A DNA stretch of 64,000 bases, taken from Quercus robur (taxonomy: Eukaryota > Streptophyta > Magnoliopsida > Fagales > Fagaceae). The stretch lies in NCBI RefSeq assembly GCF_932294415.1, contig NC_065538.1:18327656-18391655 (forward strand), in the 5' to 3' direction. This document shows, piece by piece, positions 35,901 through 45,600 of the stretch. Below the pieces are notes generated by a model. It had not been told where the DNA came from, searched no databases, and saw nothing but the letters and a program-made list of their open reading frames with translations. Each line of letters opens with the position of its first letter. Position 1 is the first letter of the stretch. The translations under genes were made by a program, and so were the position numbers.

Positions 35901-38427
35901 TACGACTGGTCTTGTAGTTGCCATAGATGCTCGACGAGATTTGCTTGAAGTTGAGAATGAATTCCACTATTTTAACAATCCACCCACCGGTGGGTCATTA
36001 TTCAGCGGTACGGTGGGTGGCGAGACCAATCCGGCGGTGTTCGTCGGAGCCACTATTTTGGCGGTTCGGCCATCGGACCTCTACCACAAGCGGCTCCATT
36101 GGCGAAGCCACTGGTGTTGGTAGTTTACTTAAAATATAAGTTTAAATTAAAAAAGTATGACCATTACGGAAAATAATAAAAAATTGATGAAGAATGAATA
36201 TTTTATTGAAATATCTTGTAAAATAGATAAACTTTTTTTTTGCAGGACTTGTAAAATAGATAAACTGATATGGGTGTTTTGCAAAAATGATTGTATATAA
36301 TAGAAAAAGTAGGTTCTTATGCTAAAATGGATGGAATATTTTACACGGACTGATGTGGCTGCTCTAATGAAAAAAGAGTAGTGGATTATGTGAAAGTGAT
36401 GTTATCCAATGAAAACTTGCCACCCTAGCAAGTTGTGAAACAGATAGTAAAAAGTTGTGTCTCCATAGCATTGCTCATATACATGTCCCCTCTCTTGGAT
36501 CCCATATATATGCCCTTTTACATGTAGGAAGGTATCTCATGCATAGAATATATGGACCATTCCTCTAACAGCATGTAAACTCCTGGGAAGCACGGACGCG
36601 ATGCCAGAGGAGTCGCACCCATGTCCGATGCGGCCTGACGCGGCAACGCGCGAGGGACGCTGCTGCTTGCGCATTGGTGCTGCGTCCAGTTTTTTTTTTA
36701 TTTTTTATTTATTTATTTATTTTTTATTTATTTTTTTACGACTCGCACGAAGCGGCGCAAACTCGGGCTGATTCGCGCTGAATCGGGCTGATTCGTGCCG
36801 ACTCGGGCCGTATCGGTCCATATTGGGCGAAACCGCTAAAACAGGCCGATACGATACAGGCCGAAATTCAAGTTTAAAAAAAAAGGTGCGAAACGCACCG
36901 TTTCAACTCAAACTAACCTTCAAAATCGAAAACCCTAAGTCATTTGTGAATCATTTGCTCAGCCCCTCTCTACCTCTCGGCTCTGTCGTGTCTCCGTCTC
37001 CCCTCTCTCTCATAGACGCATCACTCCCCTCTCTCTCACCGTTTCAACTGAATCAACTCAAGCTTCAAGCCTTCAAAATCTCGGTCTCAGTTTCAACTCA
37101 AGCTTCAAAATGTCCACTTGATTTCAACTCCCAACTCCCAATCTCACCGACCCAAGTCACCCAACTCTCAACTCAGGTATCAAAGCTTCCTTTTAGAACA
37201 ATGATTATCACACTTTTTTATTTATTTATTTATTGTACTCACCATTCAGTTCACACACTGTTCCGTGAACAATATTTTTATCTAGACTCCCTATTGAAAT
37301 CTTGGTCTCACTTTTTTTTTTTTTTTAATCTAGACTCCCTATTGAAATTATTATTTTTATTACGTCAATAAATTGTGAATTACTTGTTTGACCATATAAA
37401 CATATTAAATATTTCTTTATGACTTTATGTAAGCTGCCTGTAATAGTGTAATGTTGTGAACTTGGGAGCTGTGACTTGGGTTTGATAGTTTATTTAGTTA
37501 TTATATATATTTGTCAATATATAATGTTTAGCAATATATAGAAAAAAAAAAAAAGTATGCTTAGTAATATAAAGAAAATATAAATAAAAATATTTTAAAT
37601 AATTTTTTAATTGCCGTACTTGCACCTTATTTTTTCAAAAATTTCCGTGTCCCACACCCGAATCTGGAAACGGACCCGTGCTTCATAGGTAAACTCGACT
37701 ATCATACACATTAGCCGAAACGTATTTTGAAAAGTGAAAACACAATTTCACAATTTTAGCTATGTGTCTAACTACTGTGTAACTTCACCACTAAATACCG
37801 CCTTTTGCTTGCACAAGGTGATACAAAAACTATGTGCCGTTTTCATCCGTAAAAACGGCAATGACACACCCCTTGGACCACACTCACCCTAAAATGATAA
37901 AGTTTAATTTTAATGACGACATGTCGTCCACATGGTGAAACGACAAACTGTATATAAACTCTGTACTAGTACGTATGAATATAAAAACGACAACACCTTC
38001 AATATAAAAGCTCAATAGCAAATTGCCCCAAAAAAAGGGATGAAATTACGGAATATACCTGAGCCATTTCATGGTGAAAAGGAATCTTCTGGTCTGGCGG
38101 GGAATCATTGGTGGTGAAGACCCGACCCACAACGTTGCTCCGAGGGGCAGCTCCACCAACGTAAGGAAGTTCTTCGAAGCCAAAGGCCTCAACGACGTCG
38201 TTGAAGTCCGAGGCTGTATTTACAGGAAAGCCCCTGAAGAGTACAGCACCGGACTTGTGGAGAACAGAGTCGAGAAACGTTTTCTCGGTTTTGATCGCTT
38301 GGGTGAAAAGAGACAGAGAGGAAGGAGGGGTGTGGGACTTGGGGTTGGGTGATAGAACTGAAGGGAATTGAATTCCGTTGAAAAGCTTTTGGTGTGGGAT
38401 TTGGAATTCCAAGAATGTCTCCGACAT
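29981..38427 (-). CDS. TauD/TfdA-like Fe(II)/2OG dioxygenase, copy 1
   Basis: Three exons on the minus strand: 38427-38059, 31356-31103, 30341-29981. All are GT-AG, in phase, 327 residues, matching the length and layout of the clavaminate synthase-like protein At3g21360 (about 330). The family uses Fe(II), O2 and 2-oxoglutarate to oxidise a small substrate; the plant substrate is not established as far as I know. Visible iron ligands are His118 and Glu120 in PFHHEMAQ and His310 in NWAALHAR. Arg319/Arg320 in DPPRR fit the 2OG-binding position. No signal peptide is evident, so the product is probably soluble. Intron 1 is about 6.7 kb, against about 0.37 kb in copies 2 and 3, because of three transposon insertions. 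Coding sequence is intact, but splicing across that intron is untested. Confidence 0.9.
31642..32110 (+). mobile_element. 5'-truncated LINE tail in intron 1 of dioxygenase copy 1
   Basis: The plus-strand frame from 31642 reads as the C-terminus of a plant LINE ORF2 (NARVYRGHVKSEDAIV, then KWDLKTLIEFCKKVKLS, then LCANWSISSKVFEN), ending TGA at 31846-31848. One in-frame TGA lies just before NAR. A 3' UTR of about 260 bp ends in an A-rich tail (about 32075-32110). The 5' edge of the insertion and a target duplication were not resolved; the LINE part may begin somewhat before 31642. Confidence 0.75.
32111..32385. repeat. Intron segment S, first copy of a direct duplication
   Basis: This starts GAGTAGTGGATTATGTGAAA and includes GATACAAAAACTATGTGCCG and CACACTCACCCTAA. 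The same order recurs at 36376-37893, where it is split by a hAT-like element. Copies 2 and 3 of the gene have the second half only once (near 49240 and 57240), so the duplication is specific to copy 1. Confidence 0.8.
33686..33750. repeat. Three-copy 22-bp tandem repeat
   Basis: The unit CCTTCTTGGCTGCTATGCTT is repeated at 33686, 33708 and 33730 with small changes. It lies inside the Harbinger element upstream of its Myb-like ORF. Confidence 0.85.
33910..34949 (+). pseudogene. Harbinger ORF1: trihelix/Myb-like protein, decayed
   Basis: It starts at ATG 33910 (MDSQNPFFLDILQ). A frameshift near 34090 moves the trihelix/Myb-like part (NFTVDEDIKLVWLNVSLD, then TDQKHNI) into another frame. Further pieces follow (STIQRETKFCGYLAQID, then NESGKTEHDK), then an intron-like gap (about 34347-34437), then AFQLELCWRILRNEAKWL. 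The C-terminus has the charged motif ERPIGKKAEKEKLKKRK and a long Glu/Lys/Arg helix, as in plant NAM-associated/Harbinger ORF1 proteins that bind transposon ends with the transposase. The frame stops at TAG (34947-34949) but similarity-like sequence (QKEYIRLRRLEILKR) continues past it. Not functional as it stands. Confidence 0.78.
35980..36125. other. GC-rich island near the right end of the Harbinger element
   Basis: About 145 bp of markedly higher GC (many CGG and GGTGG phrases, including the self-complementary CCACCCACCGGTGGGTC) sits in otherwise AT-rich sequence. It is open in one frame (GGSLFSGTVGGETNPAVF) but matches nothing I recognise. It could be a captured fragment. Confidence 0.4.
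36376..37893. repeat. Intron segment S, second copy, split by a hAT-like element
   Basis: The left part (36376-36582) and right part (37697-37893) match 32111-32385, plus about 140 bp absent from the first copy. The hAT-like element 36583-37688 and its duplicated target sit between them. Confidence 0.75.
36583..37688. mobile_element. hAT-like non-autonomous element, 1.1 kb
   Basis: Inverted ends CTGGGAAGCACGGACGCG and (reverse-complemented) CTATGAAGCACGGGTCCG are flanked by the perfect 8-bp repeat GTAAACTC (36575-36582 and 37689-37696). An 8-bp duplication is typical of hAT elements. The interior has a GC-rich left third (CGACTCG, CGGGCTGATTCG repeats), then a CT-rich stretch, and AT-rich DNA to the right. 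No transposase ORF is seen. Confidence 0.8.
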
Positions 38428-38667
38428 GGTTATGCTCTGTTCTGTTTGTTTTTCTGTGAATCTGTTTGTTTACTCTGTGAACTCTGGTGGGAAAATTAGT
38501 GAAGAGCCTTTGCTGTTTGCTTGTTGCTTGTGTCCAGGTTCAATGAATAGTGGTTCTGGGCTTTTAGAATTCAATCGGTGAAACAAATAATGCTTTATAG
38601 TTTATACATCAAAAAGTTGCAATAGTGCAAGCAAATAAATAAAGGATGAACCTGAGTGTGTTTTTTG

Positions 38668-39401
38668 TAAGGAATGGCAACGGGTTAGATTTGGGCCGGG
38701 TTTTTTCATATTCAAATCTGACCCGTGGGTCAAGACTCGTGGCCCGGACCCGGCCCATTTACTAGACAGATTTTTTTTAGGGTCTGGACCCGCCCCTGCC
38801 AGGCCCCGCGGGCTCCACGGGCCCCGTTGGGCCGTGGTACTTCAGGGTCCATTCTGTGGTCCAATAAAAAAAAAAAAAAAAAAAATGTTTGCCTGATATT
38901 GATTTTTTCAGCAACCAAACAAAACAGGAGGGGAAAAAGAAAACTCAAGAAAACCCATTATTTTCTCAGCAACCAACAGATCGGAAACCCTTTTTTTTTT
39001 TCATTACAATATTTTCCCACATCAAAAGTAAAAACAAGAATTAACATACAAACCCTAGGTCTAAACAATAAGACCCTACAAAATCAAATCAAACAAGCCG
39101 ATCCTATTCAACCAAAATAGCACTAAAACTAGAAATTACAAATTTGATTCTTTGAACAAAAAGAACAATTTTCATTGCAAAAGCTTGGGTTCACAACGAG
39201 GTGTGGGAGATGAGAAAGTTATAGCCTTGTGAGGTGGAGGAGGGCCTGACGAGGTGAGGGAGGAGCAGCGGCATCTGCAGGCTGCGGTAAAGTGAAGGAG
39301 GCAGGGAGGAAAAACCAGCGAGGTGGAGGAATGGAGCAGCATCAGCGAGGTGAGGTATGCAAGGAGCAGCGGCGTTGGCGAAGTGAGCAGCGGTCTTGCT
39401 C

Positions 39402-39434
<33 letters not shown>

Positions 39435-39686
39435 TGAGGGAGAGAATGGGTCTGAGGGATTTAGGGTTGGAAAAGTGAGGATTTATACTTAGGGGTTTTT
39501 ATTTTTATTTTTTTAATATTATATATACGGGTTGGGTTCGGGCCGGGTATACCTAATACCTAGACCCGACTCGAACTTGCTTCAGGTTTTTTAATGAAAA
39601 CCCAGACCTAACCCTAATGTTAAACGGGTCGGGTAAAACCCGACCCATTACGATCGGGTTGGGCTGGGTACATTTTGCCATCCCTA
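38668..39686. mobile_element. hAT-like non-autonomous element, 1.0 kb
   Basis: The ends TAAGGAATGGCAACGGGT and (reverse-complemented) TAGGGATGGCAAAA form a short inverted repeat. They are flanked by GTTTTTTG (38660-38667) and GTTTTTTT (39687-39694), a 7-of-8 match to an 8-bp duplication. Subterminal regions are rich in GGGTCGGGT/ACCCGACCC phrases. An AGTGAG repeat lies at about 39402-39440. No transposase. It is absent from the corresponding place downstream of copy 2 (near 52470). Confidence 0.75.
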
Positions 39687-40136
39687 GTTTTTTTTTGGGG
39701 GGGGGGGGTGTTTGGGTTGGCTATCTATCCTAAGGTAGCTAAAGGGTGGTTATATTGAATACATTACAGATTCTAATAATAATTGGTGGACTGTTAGAAT
39801 TATTGACAACAAGAGCCACAATTTCTGCAATAATAATAATGTACTTATATCTCTTATATTAAACACAATACACCCAATTGGTAATGAGATTTTCACATAA
39901 CAAAAAAAAAAAAAAATAGTAATGAGATTTTATTATTTTAATTTACTTCTCCTATAATAGTATTCAGCAATCAGCTTTAGAATTAAGAATCAAAATTGGA
40001 ATTACATGAGAGATCGGAGAAACAGAATTTTCGTCCAGGTTTGAAACTAGGTTAAATTTACATTAAAAAAACTTATTCTTCTCTTACATAACAAGCTTAT
40101 TTATAATCTTTAATTACTAAGAAATAAACTAGTTAA
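39687..40136. other. Duplicated intergenic block (matches 52476-53335)
   Basis: This includes a 12-G run (39697-39708), a GGTAGCTAAAGGGTGGTTAT phrase and TTGACAACAAGAGCCACAAT. All are mirrored in the same order between dioxygenase copies 2 and 3. No gene. Confidence 0.7.
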
Positions 40137-41577
40137 TCTATATATACTATAAAACCGAAGCTCCTGACCAATGTTTGACTTTTTTTAGAGCTCCCACATT
40201 TTTACACATCTGCATTATTAAAAAAAAAAAAAAACTATTTCTAACCCAAAAATTTCAGCTAAAAAAAGAAGCTCAAACCCGAAAATTTCTCCACAATTGT
40301 GAAAATAAAACCCGATACTCCTTCCTCAATCCCAAACACCAAACGCCATTCTCCTTCTTCTCTCTCTTCTTTATTTCTCCCCCTCTTCTCTCTTCTCCAC
40401 CCTTCTCCTTCCCTAAGCAAAACTTCGACTGTCATCTTGTTTCTCTCTTCAACTGCCTCTTGCAGACCCTACCTTTCTCTCAAGTTTGAAAAGTAGACCG
40501 ATGAATGAAATGATTCTACAGAATGATCCTTATATTTGCCTATCTGCCTCTAACTATCTCTCTTTACACATAGGAAAGAAGCCCCTAACGCACTGTAGCA
40601 TCATTCAATTAGAGGCTTCAAGATTTACAGCATTCCACATACACATGGTAGGTATTTTGAAATCCATCTTTTGCTTATTAGATCCTAAAATATGATTGGA
40701 AACACCAAACGCCATTCTCCTTCCCCTTCTCTACATTAGCTTCGTCTGATTTGTTTTTCAATTCAAAACACCGTATCACAAAAAGAGAGGGGATAATGAC
40801 AGAGAGAGATTAGGGCTGCGTTTCCCCCAAATTTCTCACCATTTTCTATGTATCGATGCCGCTACACCATCACAACTCTCCACGGATGGATTTGCTCGAA
40901 GTCACACCTAACCCAACCCACAGATGGATTTGCGCGAAGTCACGCCCAACCTAGCCCATTGAGTCACACCCAATCGGCCTATCATACTCTCGAGTATCCA
41001 GCCCATTATATTTCAAATATGTTAGTCGGCAAAGGTAAACAAATTTGATTAGGAATCCAGAACCCTATATTATATAAATAGTATATTTTTAGAGAATATT
41101 TGTTACAATCGCAACTCACGACTGAAAATTTGTATTGTTTGGTAACCAAAGTGAGATTTTTCATTCATCTTTTCTGAAATTTTTATTGCTTTCTTTATAA
41201 TTCTAATTATAAATTGTGTAAGTAATATTTTGATTTTCTATTCAGTTATTTTGCTAATACTGTTGTTGGGTATTGTTAGTGCTACTTTTTGTTAATTTTT
41301 TTTTTGGATTTTATTTGGTGAATTCTTATTTGGGTTCATGTGGCTACCACTTAAAAACTTGATTTTAGCGACCCAATTACAGAGACAATTTTTTGTGTTC
41401 AGATCTAACATTTTGTAATACTTTATATAAATTAATACTTAATTTTAGACATCGAGTAATTTTAGATATCTTTTTTGTGTTCAAATCTAACCTTTTGAAC
41501 AAATGTTTAGACAAATATTTAGACCTTTTGTAATACTTTATATATAATCTCAAATATTTGTTATGCTATGAACCAAT
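40137..41577 (+). mobile_element. Helitron-like 5' portion (unit 1-2 junction)
   Basis: It starts TCTATATATACTATAAAACC after an A, the usual 5' end of a plant Helitron. It continues with CT-rich sequence and a short duplicated phrase (GATGGATTTGC..CGAAGTCAC at 40885 and 40924). No hairpin plus CTAG end was found before the sequence joins the Copia gag arm at about 41580, so it appears 3'-truncated. The same element starts at 53336 and is matched there to about 54330. Confidence 0.6.
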
Positions 41578-41579
41578 TA

Positions 41580-41930
41580 CAGCGACGCTTAAGTCATAAA
41601 GGAGTCATATTCGGATTCGAGGCCAGCCAATAAGAAACCAAAAACCCCAAAATCATTGAGTGGTTGATCAATAGTAGCAAGAGTGTTGGCAAAACTGGTA
41701 AATTGATGAGAATAGTCTGTTATAGAGGAGTTTCCTTTCTTCAAGGTAGCAAGTTGGTAGTGAATTTGCATAATTCGTGCTCGACATTAAGATTTAAACA
41801 TTTTTCTAAAATCTTCCATAATTCTCATGAGGTGGTGAATTTGACCACAAAACTAGTATTTTTTTTTTCCCGAAAAGTAAGGAGGTGATGGCATCAAGAT
41901 AATTTGATATATCCTATGAGAAGAATTTGT
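41580..41930 (-). mobile_element. Copia gag fragment (unit 2, right arm only)
   Basis: The minus-strand frame 41771-41589 reads LATLKKGNSSITDYSHQF and FLLAGLESEYDSFMT, matching the right arms in units 1 and 3. The opposite-facing left arm seen in those units is absent here. Confidence 0.75.
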
Positions 41931-42063
41931 GGAGGCAAACAAAAAAAGGGAATGCATTTAGTTTCATGTATGGCTTGGGTCTAACTAGACAGGTAGGTTA
42001 AATTTTCACCCAAATATCTATTGTGGAGCTTTTGTAATAGGTTTTGTTTATGCATATTGATAT

Positions 42064-42136
42064 TGAAGAAAAACTATAGAAGTAGTAGCTTGTATTGAAG
42101 CAAGAACAAAAGAGAAATTGTGATTGAATATTGAAG

Positions 42137-42235
<99 letters not shown>

Positions 42236-42636
42236 GTTGAATAAACTTGTATTTAATTTCTTGCTTAATTACAATTTGTAGCTCAGAGTTCTATTTATAG
42301 TACAAATCCTATCAATAATTGAATAACAATTATCTTCACATTATGCAGATCAGATTCGTAAAAACAGGAATGAAATCAACTAAGCTCAAATGATTTTCGT
42401 GCCACTACCAACTGATCTTTGAACTCATGATACGACACCGTTTTCAGTCTATTACACTTAGCCACCAATATAAGTGAAATGATGCGATTAACAACAACAC
42501 CTTTGGTGATAAGATGTGTTTCATAATCATTTAAAAGTCCCAATGGTAACTCCCAAATCATCTTCTTCCTCAAGCCTTCTTTGATTTCACATAATTCAAT
42601 CCCTTTTCTAATTTCTCAAATTTAGCATCTTCAACA
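42064..42636 (-). repeat. 3' LTR of the Copia element
   Basis: It is 573 bp, with ends TG and CA. It is longer than its partner (522 bp) mainly because a pure (GA)n tract at about 42145-42230 replaces the short GA-rich stretch near 47080 in the other LTR. Scattered base differences from the other LTR show that the insertion is not recent. Confidence 0.93.
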
Positions 42637-42648
42637 TCCCCCTTCAAA
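42637..42648 (-). promoter_or_regulatory. Polypurine tract of the Copia element
   Basis: Minus strand TTTGAAGGGGGA lies directly before the 3' LTR start TGTTGAAGATG. This is the site that primes plus-strand DNA synthesis. Confidence 0.85.
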
Positions 42649-45600
42649 TGACAGGGGGAGGAATCAACCAGGAGTTTGCATCGTTGATGAAGAAAAGAAG
42701 GGGCAGTCAAGGGTTTGGTAAAAATGTAAGCCAAATTATCTTTACCAAAAATAAAACGAATACACAAATCTATGCGCAAAACCTTCTCATGCACATAGTG
42801 ATAATCGACCTTAATATGTTTTGTGTGAGAATGAAAAACTGGATTGACAGACAAGGCAATAGCAGAGACATTATCACCCCAAATGACAGGGACATGAGAG
42901 AGAAAGATTTGCAATTCTTTAAACAAGATGTGAAACCAAGAGAGTTCTGCAACAATGGTGGCCAAGGCGCGATATTTAGCCTCAGTAGAAGAGCGAGACA
43001 CAATAACTTGCTTCTTTGCAGACTAGGAAATGGGGGATGGACCAAAAAATACATGAAGACTAGTGGTGGAGCAACGGTTTGTGGGATCACTAGCCTAGTT
43101 TGCATTCGAAAATGCAGTGAGTGAAAGGGTTAGGAGTGAAAGAGATGCCATGATGTAAAGTACCACGAATATATCTAAGAACCCGTTTGGCAGCCCCCAA
43201 ATGAGTGGAAGTAGGCTTGCTTATGAATTGGCACAATTGATGCACACTAAAGGCAAGATCAGGTTTATTGAAGGTCAACTATTGAAGTGCCCCAACCATA
43301 CTCCTATACTCAGTGGGATTAGATAAAGAGACACCATCATAAGGGAGCAATCTAGTGGATGGATAACATGGAGTCTTAGTAGGCTTAGAGTTCTCCATGT
43401 GGAACCTGTGAAGGATGTAAGAGGCAAACTTGGACTGCGTGATAGAGAGGCCAAACTGAGTTCTAGTGATTTGGATGCCCAAAAAATAATGTAGAGAACC
43501 AAGATCTTTAAGATAAAAAATAGCACTCAAGGCTGCAATGAGATGTGAGATATGCTTGGAGTTGTTCCCAATGATGATAATGTCATCTACATAGAGCAGA
43601 AGGTAGATGATGGTGCTGGTGGAATGGAAAATGAATAGAGGACTATTAGCCACAGAGGCAGTGAACCCAAGATGAAGGAGATGAAAGGTAAACCTCTCAA
43701 ACCATGTCCTCGGTGCTTGTTTGAGTCTATAGAGTGATTTATGTAGTTTACACACATAGGAAGGATGAGCAGCATCTACATACCCTAGAGGTTGCTGCAT
43801 ATAGACCTCCTCCTTGAGGTTCCATGTAAGAAAGTATTAGATACATCCAATTGTCTCAAAGGCCAATTATAACTGACTACAATAGCAAGGACAAATCTGA
43901 CAGTGGCTGGTTTGATGATTGGACTGAAGGTCTCAAAATAGTCAATACTTGCCTGCAGATGGAACCCTTTAGCCACAAGCCTTGCTTTGTAACGAGCAAT
44001 GGTGCCATCACTGTTTAGCTTAAGCTTGAAAACCCACTTACATCCAACCAAATTGGCATGAGGAGGAGCTAGAACCAAAGTCTAAGTGTGCTGCTTTTGT
44101 AAGGCTTGATATTCAGCATCCATGACTTCACACCATTTAGGATATTTAGAGGCTATTTTGTATGTAGGAGGTTCTGTGTAGGTGTAATCTAGGACTGTCT
44201 TATAGCATAGTTTGGTGTTAGGCTTAGTTATGCCATTTTTGGACCTAGTCTTCATAGGATGCAAATTAGGAGCAGCAAGGGCAGGAACTGAAGATGGAAT
44301 TGAGATAAGAAAGGAAGCTTATAGCAAAGGTTTAGTGGCCATGGATGGAGGTATAGGGTGAGGTTGAGAGGGATTGGCAGGTGTGGAGGGAGAAGGCAAT
44401 GGTGCAGAATCTGGCTGTAGAGGTGCAGATTGAGCAATAGAGGAATTGAGAGGAACTGATGAAGTGGTTGAAGATGTGTAAGGATCCAATAGAGATGTTT
44501 GATTAAAAGAGTGAAGATAAATAAGATTTGACAACCAAAGAGAAGCAGATAACGCTAAGGTTGGAGAAGATGAAGAGTGCAGGGAGTTGCTAAGAGTAGG
44601 GAAAGGAAACTTAGTCTCATTGAATAAGATATGCCTTGAAGTGTATAAGTGTTGAGATTGAACATCAAGACAAAGATATCTTTTAGAAGTGAAGGAATAA
44701 CCTAAGAACAGACACTCTTTGGTTCTTGGTTCAAGCTTGTCAGTGGGGTAAGATCTAAGGTGGGGATAGCAGGCACAACCAAAAACCTTCAATTGTGAGA
44801 AATTTGGGTGAGATGAATAAAGCTTGAACCAAGGTGAGACAAAGTCTAGGATAGATGTAGGTAGTAAATTGATGAGAGAAACTACTGTGAGAGCAGCATA
44901 GGACCAGTAGGTAGTGGACATAGAAGCTTGAGATAACATGGTTATAGTAGTTTCAATAAGATGCCTATGTTGTCTCTCAACAAGGCCATTTTGTTGTGGG
45001 GTATAAGGACAAGATAGTTGATGAGTAATGCCATGTTGTTGAAAATAGGATTTAAAGGCAGAAGAGGTATACTCACCTCCACCATCAGACCTTAGTGTTT
45101 TTATTTTGGAGGAAAACTGTGTTTCAATCATGGCTTTAAACATTATAAACTTGTAAAAGATTGATTTTGACTTAAGAAGATAAATCCAAGTGAAACACGT
45201 AAATTGATCAATAAACAGTACATAATATCTAAAACCATCAACAGATTGCATAGGGGAAGGACCCCACACATCAAAGTGTATCAATTCAAAAGGAGAAGAT
45301 GCAAGAAATTGAGACTTAGGAAAAGGAAGATTATGCATTTTTCCATATAAGCAGTGAGTACATGAGTGAGGTACATCAGTACATTTATTTAGAACAGATT
45401 TGAAATGAGGAAAAAGAAGTTTGAGAACTTGATCATTAGGATGACCTAGTCTCATGTGCCAAAGTGTTTTATTGAAACTAGTGGACTTAGCAACATTGTT
45501 GCAAGCCTTGGAAGACAAAGCAAGCTGAGGAGCCTTATGAGGATAGATGGGATAAACTCCATCTTCACTCTTGCCCTGGTAGAAAACTTTCCCCGTGGCC

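Larger units (their letters stand above)
32386..36364 (+). mobile_element. PIF/Harbinger-type element with Myb-like ORF, transposase missing
   Basis: The ends are inverted: GAGCAACCGCATCAGTGGTT on the left and, reverse-complemented, GAGCAGCCACATCAGTCCGT on the right. Both are flanked by TAA (32383-32385 and 36365-36367), the 3-bp target typical of PIF/Harbinger. The 3.98-kb interior has a decayed trihelix/Myb-like gene (33910-34949), the accessory DNA-binding protein of this superfamily. I find no DDE transposase, so it is non-autonomous. Its insertion point is the junction of the duplicated S segments in intron 1 of dioxygenase copy 1. Confidence 0.82.

Noticed and set aside
36823..37371. 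182-codon plus-strand ORF
   Set aside because: It lies inside the hAT-like element and encodes low-complexity Ser/Leu-rich sequence with no transposase motif.
38071..38352. 93-codon plus-strand ORF repeated in all three dioxygenase units (also 49496-49777 and 57497-57778)
   Set aside because: It lies entirely antisense to exon 1 of the dioxygenase; its conservation follows from the sense gene and the recent duplication.
37999..38427. Dioxygenase exon 1 read on as a 142-residue protein
   Set aside because: The extra residues after PFHHEMAQ come from reading through the GTATAT splice donor into intron 1.
40175..41048. Plus-strand ORFs in the Helitron-like block (and 53471-54180)
   Set aside because: Ser/Leu/Pro-rich translations of CT-rich DNA; frames are not kept between the two copies of the block.
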